DNA of 64,000 nucleotides, taken from assembly GCA_020444045.1 (NCBI GenBank), contig JAHLLS010000028.1, forward strand, positions 1 through 64,000. Reading direction: 5' to 3'. Position numbers and translations under genes: made by a program. The stretch's first letter is position 1, and each line of letters opens with the position of its first letter. This document shows positions 1 through 8,950 of the stretch, one piece after another. Below the pieces are notes generated by a model, which was given only the letters and a program-made list of their open reading frames with translations, was not told the DNA's origin and did no database searches. The stretch is from Deltaproteobacteria bacterium. Lineage in GTDB: Bacteria > Desulfobacterota > Desulfobacteria > Desulfobacterales > UBA5852.

Positions 1-1
1 T

Positions 2-541
2 GGTCTACAGGGGCTGACGGATACCCTGCGCTGGCTGGGCAGTTCGGAGTTGATCCACTTTCTCAGAACGCCGGCCCTGTTTCGCTTTTATGCCATGCTC
101 GTGCTGTTTTTCAGTTTTGTCTTCCTGAACATCCCGCGTATTGATTTCTTCCTCTGCGCGATCCTTTTTTTGATCGTCTTCATCACCATGTTCTACTTCG
201 ACGACGACACCCTGCTGAAAAAAATGCTGTGCTTTTATCTCATCGGAACCATCGTGTTCCTGGCTTTTTTCTCCCTGGGGTTGTCCAAAACTCTGGAAGC
301 CTCCCTGCCCTACCCCGGTGACTGGCTCACCATTGCCTTTATTATCGTCTACGCCATCTATGTCTGGATCTTAATTCGCAACGTTCCCCCGCTGCGAACA
401 AAATATCGTACCGCTTTGATTTTGACCGTGGTGGCCCCGTTTACGATCGGGCCGATTTTCAAATATTTTCTCCTGGTTCCCATGCCGACGGAAGGTATGG
501 TCGTGGCCGTGCTGGATGCCATCTGGTACTGGGATTTTTAG
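2..541 (+). CDS. TTT transporter small membrane subunit (TctB-like), 5' partial
   Basis: The reading frame is open from the first bases of the window, so the true start probably lies upstream; an internal TTG at 50 is the first possible start inside. The protein is strongly hydrophobic with four likely membrane helices and a loop near the middle (LSKTLEASLPYPGDW), which fits the four-helix small subunit (TctB/DUF1468) of tripartite tricarboxylate transporters. It sits 27 bases before a clear TctA gene, and that placement is the main support, because TctB proteins share little sequence. It would help the TctA permease import a carboxylate delivered by a periplasmic TctC protein, whose gene is presumably upstream and not visible. 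Confidence 0.75.
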   Translation, partial: GLQGLTDTLRWLGSSELIHFLRTPALFRFYAMLVLFFSFVFLNIPRIDFFLCAILFLIVFITMFYFDDDTLLKKMLCFYLIGTIVFLAFFSLGLSKTLEASLPYPGDWLTIAFIIVYAIYVWILIRNVPPLRTKYRTALILTVVAPFTIGPIFKYFLLVPMPTEGMVVAVLDAIWYWDF

Positions 542-568
542 CCTGTAAATGCAGGAGCATGTAACCCC

Positions 569-2134
569 ATGATGTTATTTGACCGTATCGGAACCTTTCT
601 CGGTATTATCTTCCATCTCGCCTCGGATCCCATCAATATCGCTGTCCTCTTCGGTTCGGTGCTGATGGGCATTATCTTCGGTGCCATGCCGGGGCTGACC
701 TCGACCCTGGGGGTGGCACTTTTGACGGCCCTGACCTACGGCATGGACACCTCTCTGGCCATGGTGTGTCTGCTGGCCATCTATGTCGGCGGCACCTACG
801 GCGGATCCTACAGTTCCATTCTAATCAACATTCCCGGTACCGCCGCCGCCGCGGCCACCGCCCTGGACGGCTATCCCCTGGCCTGCAAAGGCGAAGGCGG
901 GCGCGCCATCGGGCTGACCACTACTGCTTCGACCATCGGCACGATCATCAGCATGCTGTTTGTGGTCAGCATCTCACCGATCATTTCCTTCTTCGCATTG
1001 CAGTTCACCTCATTCGAATTTTTTCTACTGGCGTTCTTCGGCATTCTGATCAGCGGCACCCTGACCAGCCCGGACCTGGTCATCAAAGGCTGGATCGCAG
1101 GTTTTTTGGGACTTTTCCTGGCTTGTGTCGGGCGGGACCTGCTGCAGTTTTACCCACGCTTTACATTAGGCTTTTCCGAACTGGACAGCGGGGTCGAGGT
1201 GGTGCCTGTGCTGATCGGGGCCTTCGGCATCCCCCAGATTATCCAGGTGCTGAAAGACCGTTTTCAGATCGGCGAAACTCAGAAACTCCAGCGCATCATC
1301 CCCGAAATCGGCACGGTCATCCGCAATATCCCGGCCATTATCCGATCGGCCCTAATCGGCGTCGGCATCGGCGCCGTGCCCGGCATTGGCGAGGATATCG
1401 CCGGATGGGTGTCCTACGGCACCGCCAAGAATACGTCCAAACACCCGGAAACGTTCGGCAAGGGTGAACTGAAAGGCGTTCTGGCCAGCGAAACGGCGAA
1501 TAACGCCTGTGTGGGCGGCGCCATGATTCCCCTGCTCAACTTAGGCATTCCCGGCAGTCCGCCGGCCGCCATGCTCCTGGGAGCCTTGATGCTGCACGGG
1601 GTTACCCCGGGGCCCATGATTACCTTCGAGCACCCCACCTTCATCATGGAGGTGGCCGCCATACTGCTTTTAGCCTCCTGCGCCATGTTCGTGACCGGCC
1701 TGCTGCTGGCCAAACAGGTGGTCAAGGTCCTGCGCATCCCGACCCAGATCTTCATGCCGATTATCGGTGTGCTGTGCATCATCGGCTCCTATTCCCTGGG
1801 GTTGAATATCTTCAATCTCTACCTGATGCTGCCGGTTGGCATCATCTGCTTCTTCCTGACTGAAATGGGCTACCCAATCGCACCGCTTGTGATTGGCGTC
1901 ATCCTGGGCCCCATGGCCGACGAAAACCTGCGCCGGGCGCTGATGGTCTCCCAGGGCAGCTTCATGCCCATCTTCCAGCGGCCGGTATCGCTGATTCTTT
2001 TTATCATCATTGTCCTGACGATCGTCAGCCAGTTCGAGTGGTACCGCAATTTAAAGAACCGGGCCATGGATAAAATCCGCAACCGCGGTAACACTTGTGA
2101 AGTGATCCTGGAAGAAGATGAATCTGAAAAGTGA
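569..2134 (+). CDS. TTT transporter large permease subunit (TctA)
   Basis: This is a 521-residue inner-membrane protein with about 11-12 hydrophobic segments. It carries family hallmarks: GGTYGGSYSSILINIPGT followed by a DGYPLACKGEGGRAIG loop near residue 100, and in the second half GIGAVPGIGEDIAGWVSYG and NLGIPGSPPAAMLLGALM. Length matches the TctA family (about 500). TctA uses an ion gradient to move a di- or tricarboxylate or sugar acid bound by a TctC protein. The gene follows the small subunit and overlaps the next gene by 17 bases, so the operon is probably co-translated. The substrate is not readable from the sequence, but the sugar-acid enzymes downstream suggest an aldonate or related acid. 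Confidence 0.93.
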   Translation: MMLFDRIGTFLGIIFHLASDPINIAVLFGSVLMGIIFGAMPGLTSTLGVALLTALTYGMDTSLAMVCLLAIYVGGTYGGSYSSILINIPGTAAAAATALDGYPLACKGEGGRAIGLTTTASTIGTIISMLFVVSISPIISFFALQFTSFEFFLLAFFGILISGTLTSPDLVIKGWIAGFLGLFLACVGRDLLQFYPRFTLGFSELDSGVEVVPVLIGAFGIPQIIQVLKDRFQIGETQKLQRIIPEIGTVIRNIPAIIRSALIGVGIGAVPGIGEDIAGWVSYGTAKNTSKHPETFGKGELKGVLASETANNACVGGAMIPLLNLGIPGSPPAAMLLGALMLHGVTPGPMITFEHPTFIMEVAAILLLASCAMFVTGLLLAKQVVKVLRIPTQIFMPIIGVLCIIGSYSLGLNIFNLYLMLPVGIICFFLTEMGYPIAPLVIGVILGPMADENLRRALMVSQGSFMPIFQRPVSLILFIIIVLTIVSQFEWYRNLKNRAMDKIRNRGNTCEVILEEDESEK

Positions 2135-3017
2135 CGTCATCATGACCGATCCGATCATCGGCGTTTCGCCGGCCTATTTCATCTCCCGTTTCGGCGACCG
2201 ATTCACGGCCGACCAAATGGCCAACGGTCTCGAAGAGGTGGCGGCGATGGGCTTTGGCGGATTCCAGCCCGAGGTCTTCCACCGCGGCACTTTTTTAGAC
2301 TGGCAAAAAAGGGGAGCACCCCTCGTGGCCCGACAAGCCGAGGCCTTAGGGCTGCAGGCCACCCAGTTTGTGGCCCACTTCATGCTGCACGCCTTTAGCG
2401 CGCCGCAGCACTTGGAGAACCCCGCCCTCCTGGATGATATCCAGGCGGTCATCGACACCGTGGCGCACTTTGACAACTGCCGGATCATTACGGTGCCGCT
2501 TGGGCTTTTTGAAGCGGCGGAGACCGACCCCACCGGGAAAGCCGGCGACCACTTTCGGCGCTTTCGCGACCGTATCGGCCGTCTGGCCGAGGTGGTGTCG
2601 GCCGCCGGCTGCCGGATGGCGCTGGAAATCATGCCTGGATCGGTAATCGGAGGCTTTGACGGCTACATGCGCCTCTGCAATGATCTCGGGCCGGATGCTC
2701 CCGGTCTCAATTTCGACACCGGTCATACCTGGGCCGCCGGGGAAGACATTCTGCGGATCCCGGAGCGTTTTGGAAAGCGCATCATAGGCACGCATCTTTG
2801 CGACAACTTCGGGCACGAAAATCTGTCACTGCGGCCCGGCGCCGGTTCCATCGACTGGCCCCAACTGATTCGGGCCCTGATCGCCACGGACTATGACGGC
2901 GCCTGGGACATTGAAATCATCTGTCCACCGGAATCCTGCCGCGAAGAATACGGACAGGCGTATCACTTTATGATGTCACGAATACAACCAGCGACCGCCC
3001 CGGTTCCGGCGCGGTAA
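2118..3017 (+). CDS. Sugar phosphate isomerase/epimerase, TIM-barrel (AP-endonuclease 2 fold)
   Basis: The 299-residue protein has the xylose-isomerase-like TIM-barrel pattern. Metal and substrate positions appear as ALEIMPGS (Glu), LNFDTGHTWAAG (Asp and His), GTHLCDN (His) and AWDIEI near the C-terminus (Glu). The start at 2118 overlaps tctA and has a purine-rich stretch (GGAAGAAG) just upstream; an in-frame ATG at 2142 is an alternative. Enzymes of this fold include hydroxypyruvate isomerase, OtnI (2-oxo-tetronate isomerase) and many ketose epimerases. Beside a DUF1537 kinase an OtnI-like or epimerase role is plausible, but the exact reaction is inference. Confidence 0.85.
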   Translation: MNLKSDVIMTDPIIGVSPAYFISRFGDRFTADQMANGLEEVAAMGFGGFQPEVFHRGTFLDWQKRGAPLVARQAEALGLQATQFVAHFMLHAFSAPQHLENPALLDDIQAVIDTVAHFDNCRIITVPLGLFEAAETDPTGKAGDHFRRFRDRIGRLAEVVSAAGCRMALEIMPGSVIGGFDGYMRLCNDLGPDAPGLNFDTGHTWAAGEDILRIPERFGKRIIGTHLCDNFGHENLSLRPGAGSIDWPQLIRALIATDYDGAWDIEIICPPESCREEYGQAYHFMMSRIQPATAPVPAR

Positions 3018-3027
3018 GGAGGATCAC

Positions 3028-3993
3028 ATGCTTAAAATGGGAATTATCACCGGGTTTCTTTCCCAGACCAAAGATCGCTTTCACGAGTATAACCAACCTC
3101 TGGCCGTGGAAGAGAAATTCAAACTGATGCGCCAGATCGAAGGCTACGACGGGGTGGAAATCGTCTATCCCTACGAAGTCAAAGACCCGGCCCAAACCAA
3201 GGCGATCCTCGACAAGTTTGGCTTGAACGTCGCGGCCGTCAACGTCAATGTCAAGGCCGAACCCGAGTTCCGAAACGGCGGCCTGACGTCTCACGATCCG
3301 GCCGTTCGCGCCAAAGCCGTCCAGTTTATCAAAGGCGCCAAGGATTTTGCCGCCGGCGTGGGGGCGGACAAGGTCACCTGCTGCCCGCTGGGTGACGGCT
3401 ATGAATTTTCGTTCCAGTACGATTACGCCACCACCTGGCGCTACCTGGTGGAAGGCTTCGGCGAGGCTGGTAGCTACAAGCCCGATATTCCCCTGTTTAT
3501 CGAATACAAACCCAGTGAAACCCGGGGCCGCTGCTTCATCGACTCGGCCGCCAAAACCCTCTGTCTGCTCAACGACATCGGCAATCGCGACATGGGGGTC
3601 ACACTGGATTTCGGCCACTCCATCTATGGCAACGAACATCCGGCCGAGGCGTTGGCCATGCTGGCCACGAGCCCTTACAAATACTACATCCACGTCAATG
3701 ACAACGACGGCAAGTGGGATTGGGACTATTTCTGCGGCACCAAGCATTTTCTAGAGTACGTCGAGTTTCTCTACTATCTTAAAAAATATGGCTATAACGA
3801 CTACCTGACCTCGGACACCTCCCCCACGCGCTGGGATATCCGGGGCACGTTCGAGGTCAACAGCCGTCTTTCCAACAAGATCTGGGACAAACTGGAGAAA
3901 GTGGACGGTGGCGAGATCGCCCGGCTGATGGCCCAGGGAGATTATCTCGCCACCTGGAAATTCATTGAAGAGAATATTTTCGCGCTGAAATAG
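3028..3993 (+). CDS. Second TIM-barrel sugar isomerase/epimerase
   Basis: This 321-residue protein starts 10 bases after the previous stop, with a strong ribosome site (AAGGAGG) upstream. It is longer and different from the first isomerase. Likely metal-site motifs are LFIEYKPSE (Glu), VTLDFGHSIYGNEHP (Asp, His), YYIHVNDNDGKWDWDY (His, Asp) and TSDTSPTRWD near the C-terminus. This pattern is seen in xylose-isomerase-domain proteins related to L-rhamnose isomerase or erythrose isomerases. Two different isomerases in one operon suggest two successive steps, for example epimerisation and aldose-ketose conversion. The substrate is unknown. Confidence 0.84.
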   Translation: MLKMGIITGFLSQTKDRFHEYNQPLAVEEKFKLMRQIEGYDGVEIVYPYEVKDPAQTKAILDKFGLNVAAVNVNVKAEPEFRNGGLTSHDPAVRAKAVQFIKGAKDFAAGVGADKVTCCPLGDGYEFSFQYDYATTWRYLVEGFGEAGSYKPDIPLFIEYKPSETRGRCFIDSAAKTLCLLNDIGNRDMGVTLDFGHSIYGNEHPAEALAMLATSPYKYYIHVNDNDGKWDWDYFCGTKHFLEYVEFLYYLKKYGYNDYLTSDTSPTRWDIRGTFEVNSRLSNKIWDKLEKVDGGEIARLMAQGDYLATWKFIEENIFALK

Positions 3994-4085
3994 ACGGCTC
4001 AAAATTTACCTGACAGACACTTGGCGGCTGATCCAAGAGAATCATTTTTCACAGGACCGGCCGCCCGGGAGAAATAGCGATCACC

Positions 4086-5516
4086 ATGCCTGCGGCTATC
4101 GTTTCCAAAACCGACCCATTGGCCGGCCTGCCCCCTGAATGGCCGGAGGACCTGCTGGGCCAGATCCAGGACCGGGTTCGCGCCGCGGGGCGCAAAATTG
4201 TCGTCCTGGATGACGATCCCACCGGCACCCAGACCGTACACGCTGTTCCGGTCCTGACCACCTGGTCGGTCGACGACTTCGCACGGGAACTGCAAAACCG
4301 CTTTCCGGCATTCTATATTCTGACCAATTCCCGCAGCCTGACGGCTCCGGCGGCCTGTGCGCTGGGAAAAGAGATCGGTGCTAACCTGAGCCGGGCCAGC
4401 CGCCGGACCGGCGTACCAATCGAAGTAATCAGCCGCAGCGACTCCACCCTGCGCGGCCATTTCCCCGGGGAAGTGGATGCCCTGAAAGAAGGCCTGGGTG
4501 TTTCGACGCGCCCTTGCCTTTTGATCCCTTTTTTCCTGGAGGGCGGCCGCTACACGATCGACGATGTGCATTACGTCGCCGATGGGGACCAACTGGTGCC
4601 AGCCGCCAGCACGGCCTTTGCACGGGATGCGGTTTTCGGCTATCGCCATTCCAACCTCCGCCGCTGGGTTGAAGAAAAAACCGGGGGCCGCATGGCGGCG
4701 GCGCAAGTGACGTCCATCACGCTTGAAGACCTGAGACGGGGAGGGCCTTCCCGGGTGGCCCGCCAACTGACCGCCATGACGCCTGACAGTTATGGTGTGG
4801 TCAACGCGGCGTCCTACCGGGATCTTGAAGTCCTCGTGGCGGCCCTGCTCCAGGTTGAAGCAGAGAGCAAAGAATTCATCTTCCGCACCGCGGCCTCCTT
4901 CGTTCGCGTACGGGCCGGCATTGCCCCCTGTGAAACGATCGCGCCTGAAGCCCTGAGCGCCGGCAATGACCATGGCGGCTTGTTCGTGGTGGGTTCCCAT
5001 GTTCCCCAAACCACCCGACAGGTGAACACCCTGCTCGAAAGCGGAAAAGTTAAAGCGGTGGAGATCTCCGTCCACGCCCTTTTGGACGACGATCGGCGCA
5101 ACAGCGAGATCGACCGCGCAGTTCGTGCTGTCGACCAAAGTCTTGAGAACGGAGAGGATACCGTCGTCTTTACCAGCCGAAAGGTGGTCAAGGCCACCAG
5201 CGACGAAGAGAATCTAACAATTGGACAAAGGGTCTCCGACAGCCTGATCCGGATCGTTCAGAGGCTTACCTGTCAACCGCGTTACCTGGTGGCCAAGGGC
5301 GGCATCACGTCCAGCGACGTGGCCACCAACGCCCTGGGGGTACGTCGTGCCATGGTGCTGGGACAGCCCCTGCCCGGCGTACCCGTGTGGCAACTGGGCC
5401 ATGAGGCCCGCTACCCCGGCATGGCCTATATCGTCTTCCCGGGCAACGTCGGGGACGACCGTGCACTGGCGGCCATTCAGGAAAGACTGGCACCCAAGGC
5501 GCAGCTCCTGCGATAA
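4086..5516 (+). CDS. Four-carbon acid sugar kinase family protein (DUF1537; OtnK/DtnK-like)
   Basis: The 476-residue protein opens with the family signature VLDDDPTGTQTVHAVPVLTTW near residue 40 and has ISRSDSTLRGHFPGE around 120, both typical of the N-terminal substrate domain. The C-terminal nucleotide-binding domain carries VAKGGITSSDVATNALG. Known members phosphorylate 3-oxo-tetronate (OtnK), D-threonate or D-erythronate with ATP. The operon lacks the usual partners (OtnC decarboxylase, PdxA2, LtnD), so the acid phosphorylated here may differ. There is a 92-base gap upstream and no strong ribosome site immediately before the ATG, so the start is slightly uncertain. Confidence 0.92.
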   Translation: MPAAIVSKTDPLAGLPPEWPEDLLGQIQDRVRAAGRKIVVLDDDPTGTQTVHAVPVLTTWSVDDFARELQNRFPAFYILTNSRSLTAPAACALGKEIGANLSRASRRTGVPIEVISRSDSTLRGHFPGEVDALKEGLGVSTRPCLLIPFFLEGGRYTIDDVHYVADGDQLVPAASTAFARDAVFGYRHSNLRRWVEEKTGGRMAAAQVTSITLEDLRRGGPSRVARQLTAMTPDSYGVVNAASYRDLEVLVAALLQVEAESKEFIFRTAASFVRVRAGIAPCETIAPEALSAGNDHGGLFVVGSHVPQTTRQVNTLLESGKVKAVEISVHALLDDDRRNSEIDRAVRAVDQSLENGEDTVVFTSRKVVKATSDEENLTIGQRVSDSLIRIVQRLTCQPRYLVAKGGITSSDVATNALGVRRAMVLGQPLPGVPVWQLGHEARYPGMAYIVFPGNVGDDRALAAIQERLAPKAQLLR

Positions 5517-5606
5517 ACCCAAATGATAGAGAGAAACCCTATGAACGACAAGAAGCACACCGTCAGAACCACCCAGAAAATGAGAGATAAGGGAGGAGAA
5601 AACACA

Positions 5607-6449
5607 ATGGTTCAGGACCCCATGTCGGTAGACGAACTCAAACAAATGGCGGCCACAATACGGTGCGACATCATCGATATGATCTGCACCGCCGAAGCCG
5701 GCCACCCCGGCGGATCGTTATCGGCCACGGACATCGTCACGGCGCTGTACTTTCGCCTGATGCGGATCGACCCCGCCAACCCGCGGTGGCCCGATCGCGA
5801 CCGCTTTATCCTGTCCAAAGGCCACGCCTGCCCGGTGTGGTATGCCGCGCTGGCCGAACGGGGCTTTTTCGACAAGTCCCATCTGGGAACCCTGCGCCGG
5901 CTGGGCAGTATCCTCCAGGGCCACCCGGACATGAACAAGGTCCCCGGCATCGACATGACGGCCGGATCGCTGGGCCAGGGCTTGTCCGTCGGCATTGGCA
6001 TGGCCCTGGCCGGCAAGCTCCAGAAGAAGGACTATCACGTCTGGGTCGTCATCGGGGATGGTGAATCCCAGGAAGGATCGGTATGGGAAGCCGCCATGGC
6101 CGGCGCCAAATGGAAGCTCGGCAACCTGACGGCGATCCTGGACCGCAACAACCTCCAGAACGACTGGTATGTGGACGACCTCATGCCCATCGAACCGGTG
6201 GCGGATAAATGGCGGGCCTTCGGCTGGCATGTTGTTGAAATCAACGGCCACGCTATGGAAGAAATCGTTCCGGCCCTGGAGGCCGCCAAAGACCGCGAAG
6301 ACGGGCCAACCCTGATCCTGGCCCACACCATCAAAGGCAAAGGCGTCTCCTTCATGGAAAACGTGTGCGAATGGCACGGCAAAGCGCCCTGTAAGGAAGA
6401 AGCCGACCAGGCGCTGAAAGAAATCAGGAGGTGCAGCTGTGAGCAATAA
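5607..6449 (+). CDS. Transketolase, N-terminal (ThDP-binding) subunit
   Basis: This is the split form of transketolase. The 280-residue protein has GHPGGSLSATDIVTALYF near the start and the thiamine diphosphate motif GDGESQEGSVWEAA...NNLQND in the middle. The start at 5607 is preferred because GGGAGGAG lies seven bases upstream; a longer in-frame ORF from 5523 has no such signal and low-complexity N-terminal sequence. It overlaps the C-terminal subunit by 11 bases. The complex moves a two-carbon ketol unit between sugars and can use hydroxypyruvate as donor, which ties in with the hydroxypyruvate-reductase-like gene downstream. Split transketolases are usual in many anaerobes, but here they sit in a dedicated catabolic operon. 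Confidence 0.95.
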   Translation: MVQDPMSVDELKQMAATIRCDIIDMICTAEAGHPGGSLSATDIVTALYFRLMRIDPANPRWPDRDRFILSKGHACPVWYAALAERGFFDKSHLGTLRRLGSILQGHPDMNKVPGIDMTAGSLGQGLSVGIGMALAGKLQKKDYHVWVVIGDGESQEGSVWEAAMAGAKWKLGNLTAILDRNNLQNDWYVDDLMPIEPVADKWRAFGWHVVEINGHAMEEIVPALEAAKDREDGPTLILAHTIKGKGVSFMENVCEWHGKAPCKEEADQALKEIRRCSCEQ

Positions 6450-7458
6450 CCAACCGTCCCCTTATCATTACGTGCGACCGGAGGTCATTCCCCTGCTGGC
6501 CTCCGGCGAGTTGTTCACCAAGGCCGACAAGGCCCCCACCCGGGCCAGTTTTGCCGCCGCCATTATAGACATCGGCGCCCGCAACCCGAACGTCGTGGTG
6601 CTGGATGCGGATGTGTCCAAATCCATCGGCACCAACAAATTCGCCGCCAAATTTCCGGAGCGGGCATTCAACTTCGGCATTGCCGAACAGAACATGTTCG
6701 CGGCCGCGGCCGGCATGGCCACCACCGGACTGATTCCGTTTGCCTGTACCTACGCGGTTTTTGCCAGCATGCGCGCCCTGGACCAGGTCCGCAACGCCAT
6801 TCACTACCCCAGACTGAACGTCAAGATCGCTGCCAGCCACAGCGGCATCACCCCCGGTCCGGACGGCGTCACCCATCAGGGCCAGGAAGACCTTTCCATC
6901 ATGCGCGCCGTGGCCAACTCGACGGTGATCGCGCCCGCTGATCCCGATACGACGACGCTCGCCATCCACGCCGCCGCCGCCTATGACGGCCCGGTCTATC
7001 TGAGTTTCACCCGCGACCCGGTGCCCAAAATATTCACGCCGGACTACCCGTTCGAAATCGGCAAGGCGGTTACCGTGCGGGACGGCAAGGATGTGGTCAT
7101 CATTGCCATGCGCGATTTGACCGCCCACGCCCTGGTGGCCGCGGAACAACTGGCTGCCAAAGGTATCGATGCCCGGGTGATCGACTGCCCGACGCTCAAA
7201 CCGCTGGATACGGAAACGATCCTCGCCGCTGCCCGGGAGACCGGTGCCGTGGTGACCGCTGAAAACAATGTCATCTTCGGTGGGCTGGGCAGTGCCGTGG
7301 CGGAACTCCTGGTGGAAAACCTGCCGCTGCCCATGCAGCGCATCGGGGTCCAGGATACCTTTGCCGAATCCGGACCCTATCTGGACCTGCTGGACAAATA
7401 CGGTCTGTCCGCGCCCCATATCGCGGCGGCGGCCGAAGCCGTATTGAAACGGAAATAA
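6439..7458 (+). CDS. Transketolase, C-terminal subunit
   Basis: The 339-residue protein starts with GTG at 6439, with AGGAGG placed well upstream and inside the end of the first subunit, which suggests translational coupling. It contains the pyrimidine-binding domain (FNFGIAEQNMFAAAAGMA, then HSGITPGPDGVTHQ around residue 135) and the C-terminal domain (TVRDGKDVVIIAMRDLTAH, TAENNVIFGGLGSAVAELL). The glutamate of GIAEQN is the conserved one that activates the cofactor. It pairs with the preceding gene to make one active transketolase. Confidence 0.95.
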   Translation: MSNNQPSPYHYVRPEVIPLLASGELFTKADKAPTRASFAAAIIDIGARNPNVVVLDADVSKSIGTNKFAAKFPERAFNFGIAEQNMFAAAAGMATTGLIPFACTYAVFASMRALDQVRNAIHYPRLNVKIAASHSGITPGPDGVTHQGQEDLSIMRAVANSTVIAPADPDTTTLAIHAAAAYDGPVYLSFTRDPVPKIFTPDYPFEIGKAVTVRDGKDVVIIAMRDLTAHALVAAEQLAAKGIDARVIDCPTLKPLDTETILAAARETGAVVTAENNVIFGGLGSAVAELLVENLPLPMQRIGVQDTFAESGPYLDLLDKYGLSAPHIAAAAEAVLKRK

Positions 7459-7464
7459 GGGTGT

Positions 7465-7585
7465 GGGGAGAGAATGGCGCGGCAAGCGGCCTCCTTTCCT
7501 CCCTTGGGATAACGCGAATCAACAGGACGCCATCGTCTCGTCAGCTCCGGACAGCGTCATGCGCTTCCCTCGCGATTCTCTCCCC
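7465..7585. repeat. Long-range inverted repeat between transketolase and the reductase gene
   Basis: An 11-base arm GGGGAGAGAAT (7465-7475) is perfectly complementary to ATTCTCTCCCC (7575-7585), separated by 99 bases. The 214-base gap it lies in is the largest in the operon and no convincing gene was seen in it. A smaller hairpin (GCTCC...GGAGC, about 7598-7613) follows. In RNA this could form an attenuator or processing structure between the transketolase and reductase genes. Function is unknown. Confidence 0.45.
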
Positions 7586-7672
7586 ATCATTCCAGATGCT
7601 CCCTGCAAGGAGCCCGGTGCCCTTGTTGAGCACCACAGAACCTGACCAACGAATCCGAACAGGGAGGTAACC

Positions 7673-8821
7673 ATGAGCTCCTACGAATGGCGCACACACC
7701 ACCCCGAAGGCCGCCGACGGGTGGTCGTCACCAAAGAATTGCCCGGCCGGCGATGGCTGGACATCCTGACCGCCGCCGACTGTCGGGTCGACATCTGCAC
7801 CTCCCCGGATGTTCTGCCGACCGGCGCGATCCTTGAGGCCATCGGCACCGCCTGCGATGCGGCTATCGGTCAACTGACCGAACCCTGGGGAGACGATCTC
7901 TTCCGCGCGCTGCGCAAAGCCGGCGGCAGCGTTTACAGTAATTATGCCGTGGGGTTCAACAACGTGGACGTAGACGCCGCCACCCGCCTGGGGATGCCGG
8001 TGGGCAATACCCCCGGCGTGCTGACGGACACCACCGCTGAAATGGCGGTCACCCTGACCTTTGCCGCCGCCCGCCGCATTGGCGAAGCCGAGCGCTACCT
8101 GCGCGCCGGGCATTATAAAGGCTGGCTGCCGACCCTCTTTTTAGGGGAATTATTGATCGGAAAAACCGTCGGGATCATTGGTGCGGGCCGCATCGGGGCC
8201 ACCTATGCCCGCATGATGGCGGAAGGCCACAAGATGAACGTCATCTATTACGACCTCTACCCGAACGACGAACTGGAAGACTACATAGCGGCCTACAGCG
8301 ACTTCCTGGCCTCCCGTGGCCAGGCCGCCGTCACCTGTCGGCGGACCGATTCCGTCGAGGAACTCCTGCAGGCGGCGGACATCGTCAGCATTCACACCGT
8401 GCTGGATGACGCCACCCGACACCTGATCAATGCCGAACGTCTGGGCCTCATGAAGACCAACGCGGTTCTGGTCAACACCAGCCGCGGTCCTGTCATCAAG
8501 GAAGACGACCTGGTGGCCCACTGCCGCACCCACCCGGATTTCCGGGCCGGCCTGGATGTGTTTGAAAACGAGCCTGAACTTGCCGAAGGGTTGGGCGATC
8601 TGGACAATGTGGTCATCGTGCCCCACATCGCCTCGGCCACCAGCTGGACCCGCCAGGGCATGGCCACCTTGGCCGCCGGCAACGTGGCCGGCCTCCTGAA
8701 TGGCTATCCGGTCTGGAACCGCCCCGATATTCTACCCTTCCTGGAAGATAACCCACCCCAGGCTGCGCCGAGTATTCTCAACGCCGATGTCCTGGGTCTG
8801 CCCCTGGCGGACGAGCACTGA
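7673..8821 (+). CDS. D-2-hydroxyacid dehydrogenase, hydroxypyruvate/glyoxylate reductase-like
   Basis: The 382-residue protein belongs to the D-isomer 2-hydroxyacid dehydrogenases. It has the Rossmann motif VGIIGAGRIGATYARMM near residue 165, the substrate-site VLVNTSRGPVIKEDDL (Arg) near 270, and a catalytic Glu-His pair in FENEPE and VIVPHIASAT. The stretch YSNYAVGFNNVDVD followed by GNTPGVLTDTTAEMA and the 382-residue length resemble plant peroxisomal hydroxypyruvate reductase more than short bacterial GhrA/GhrB. It would reduce hydroxypyruvate to D-glycerate with NAD(P)H, or act on a longer 2-oxo acid. GGGAGG lies upstream of the ATG. It ends the operon, followed by a terminator. Confidence 0.9.
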   Translation: MSSYEWRTHHPEGRRRVVVTKELPGRRWLDILTAADCRVDICTSPDVLPTGAILEAIGTACDAAIGQLTEPWGDDLFRALRKAGGSVYSNYAVGFNNVDVDAATRLGMPVGNTPGVLTDTTAEMAVTLTFAAARRIGEAERYLRAGHYKGWLPTLFLGELLIGKTVGIIGAGRIGATYARMMAEGHKMNVIYYDLYPNDELEDYIAAYSDFLASRGQAAVTCRRTDSVEELLQAADIVSIHTVLDDATRHLINAERLGLMKTNAVLVNTSRGPVIKEDDLVAHCRTHPDFRAGLDVFENEPELAEGLGDLDNVVIVPHIASATSWTRQGMATLAAGNVAGLLNGYPVWNRPDILPFLEDNPPQAAPSILNADVLGLPLADEH

Positions 8822-8827
8822 TGCCAC

Positions 8828-8886
8828 ACCGGCCCGGGTTTCCTGCGTCACACGAAAAGCGCGCGGGATTCCCGGGTCGGTTTTTT
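8828..8886 (+). terminator. Rho-independent terminator after the sugar-acid operon
   Basis: ACCGGCCCGGG (8828-8838) pairs with CCCGGGTCGGT (8871-8881) with one G-U wobble, and a run of six T follows at 8881-8886. It begins six bases after the reductase stop codon and separates this operon from the converging AOR gene. Confidence 0.75.
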
Positions 8887-8950
8887 AGAGCCACCCACCT
8901 GGATTTTCCCGCCCCGAATTCCACTATCGCCGCTGACATCTTGGAGCTGA

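Noticed and set aside
3999..5138. Long open frame on the minus strand across the DUF1537 kinase gene
   Set aside because: It lies opposite a gene with clear family motifs, and its translation shows no recognisable pattern; GC-rich DNA often gives such antisense frames.
7461..7670. Short plus-strand open frame between transketolase and reductase genes
   Set aside because: There is no ribosome site, and the sequence is better explained by the inverted repeat found there.
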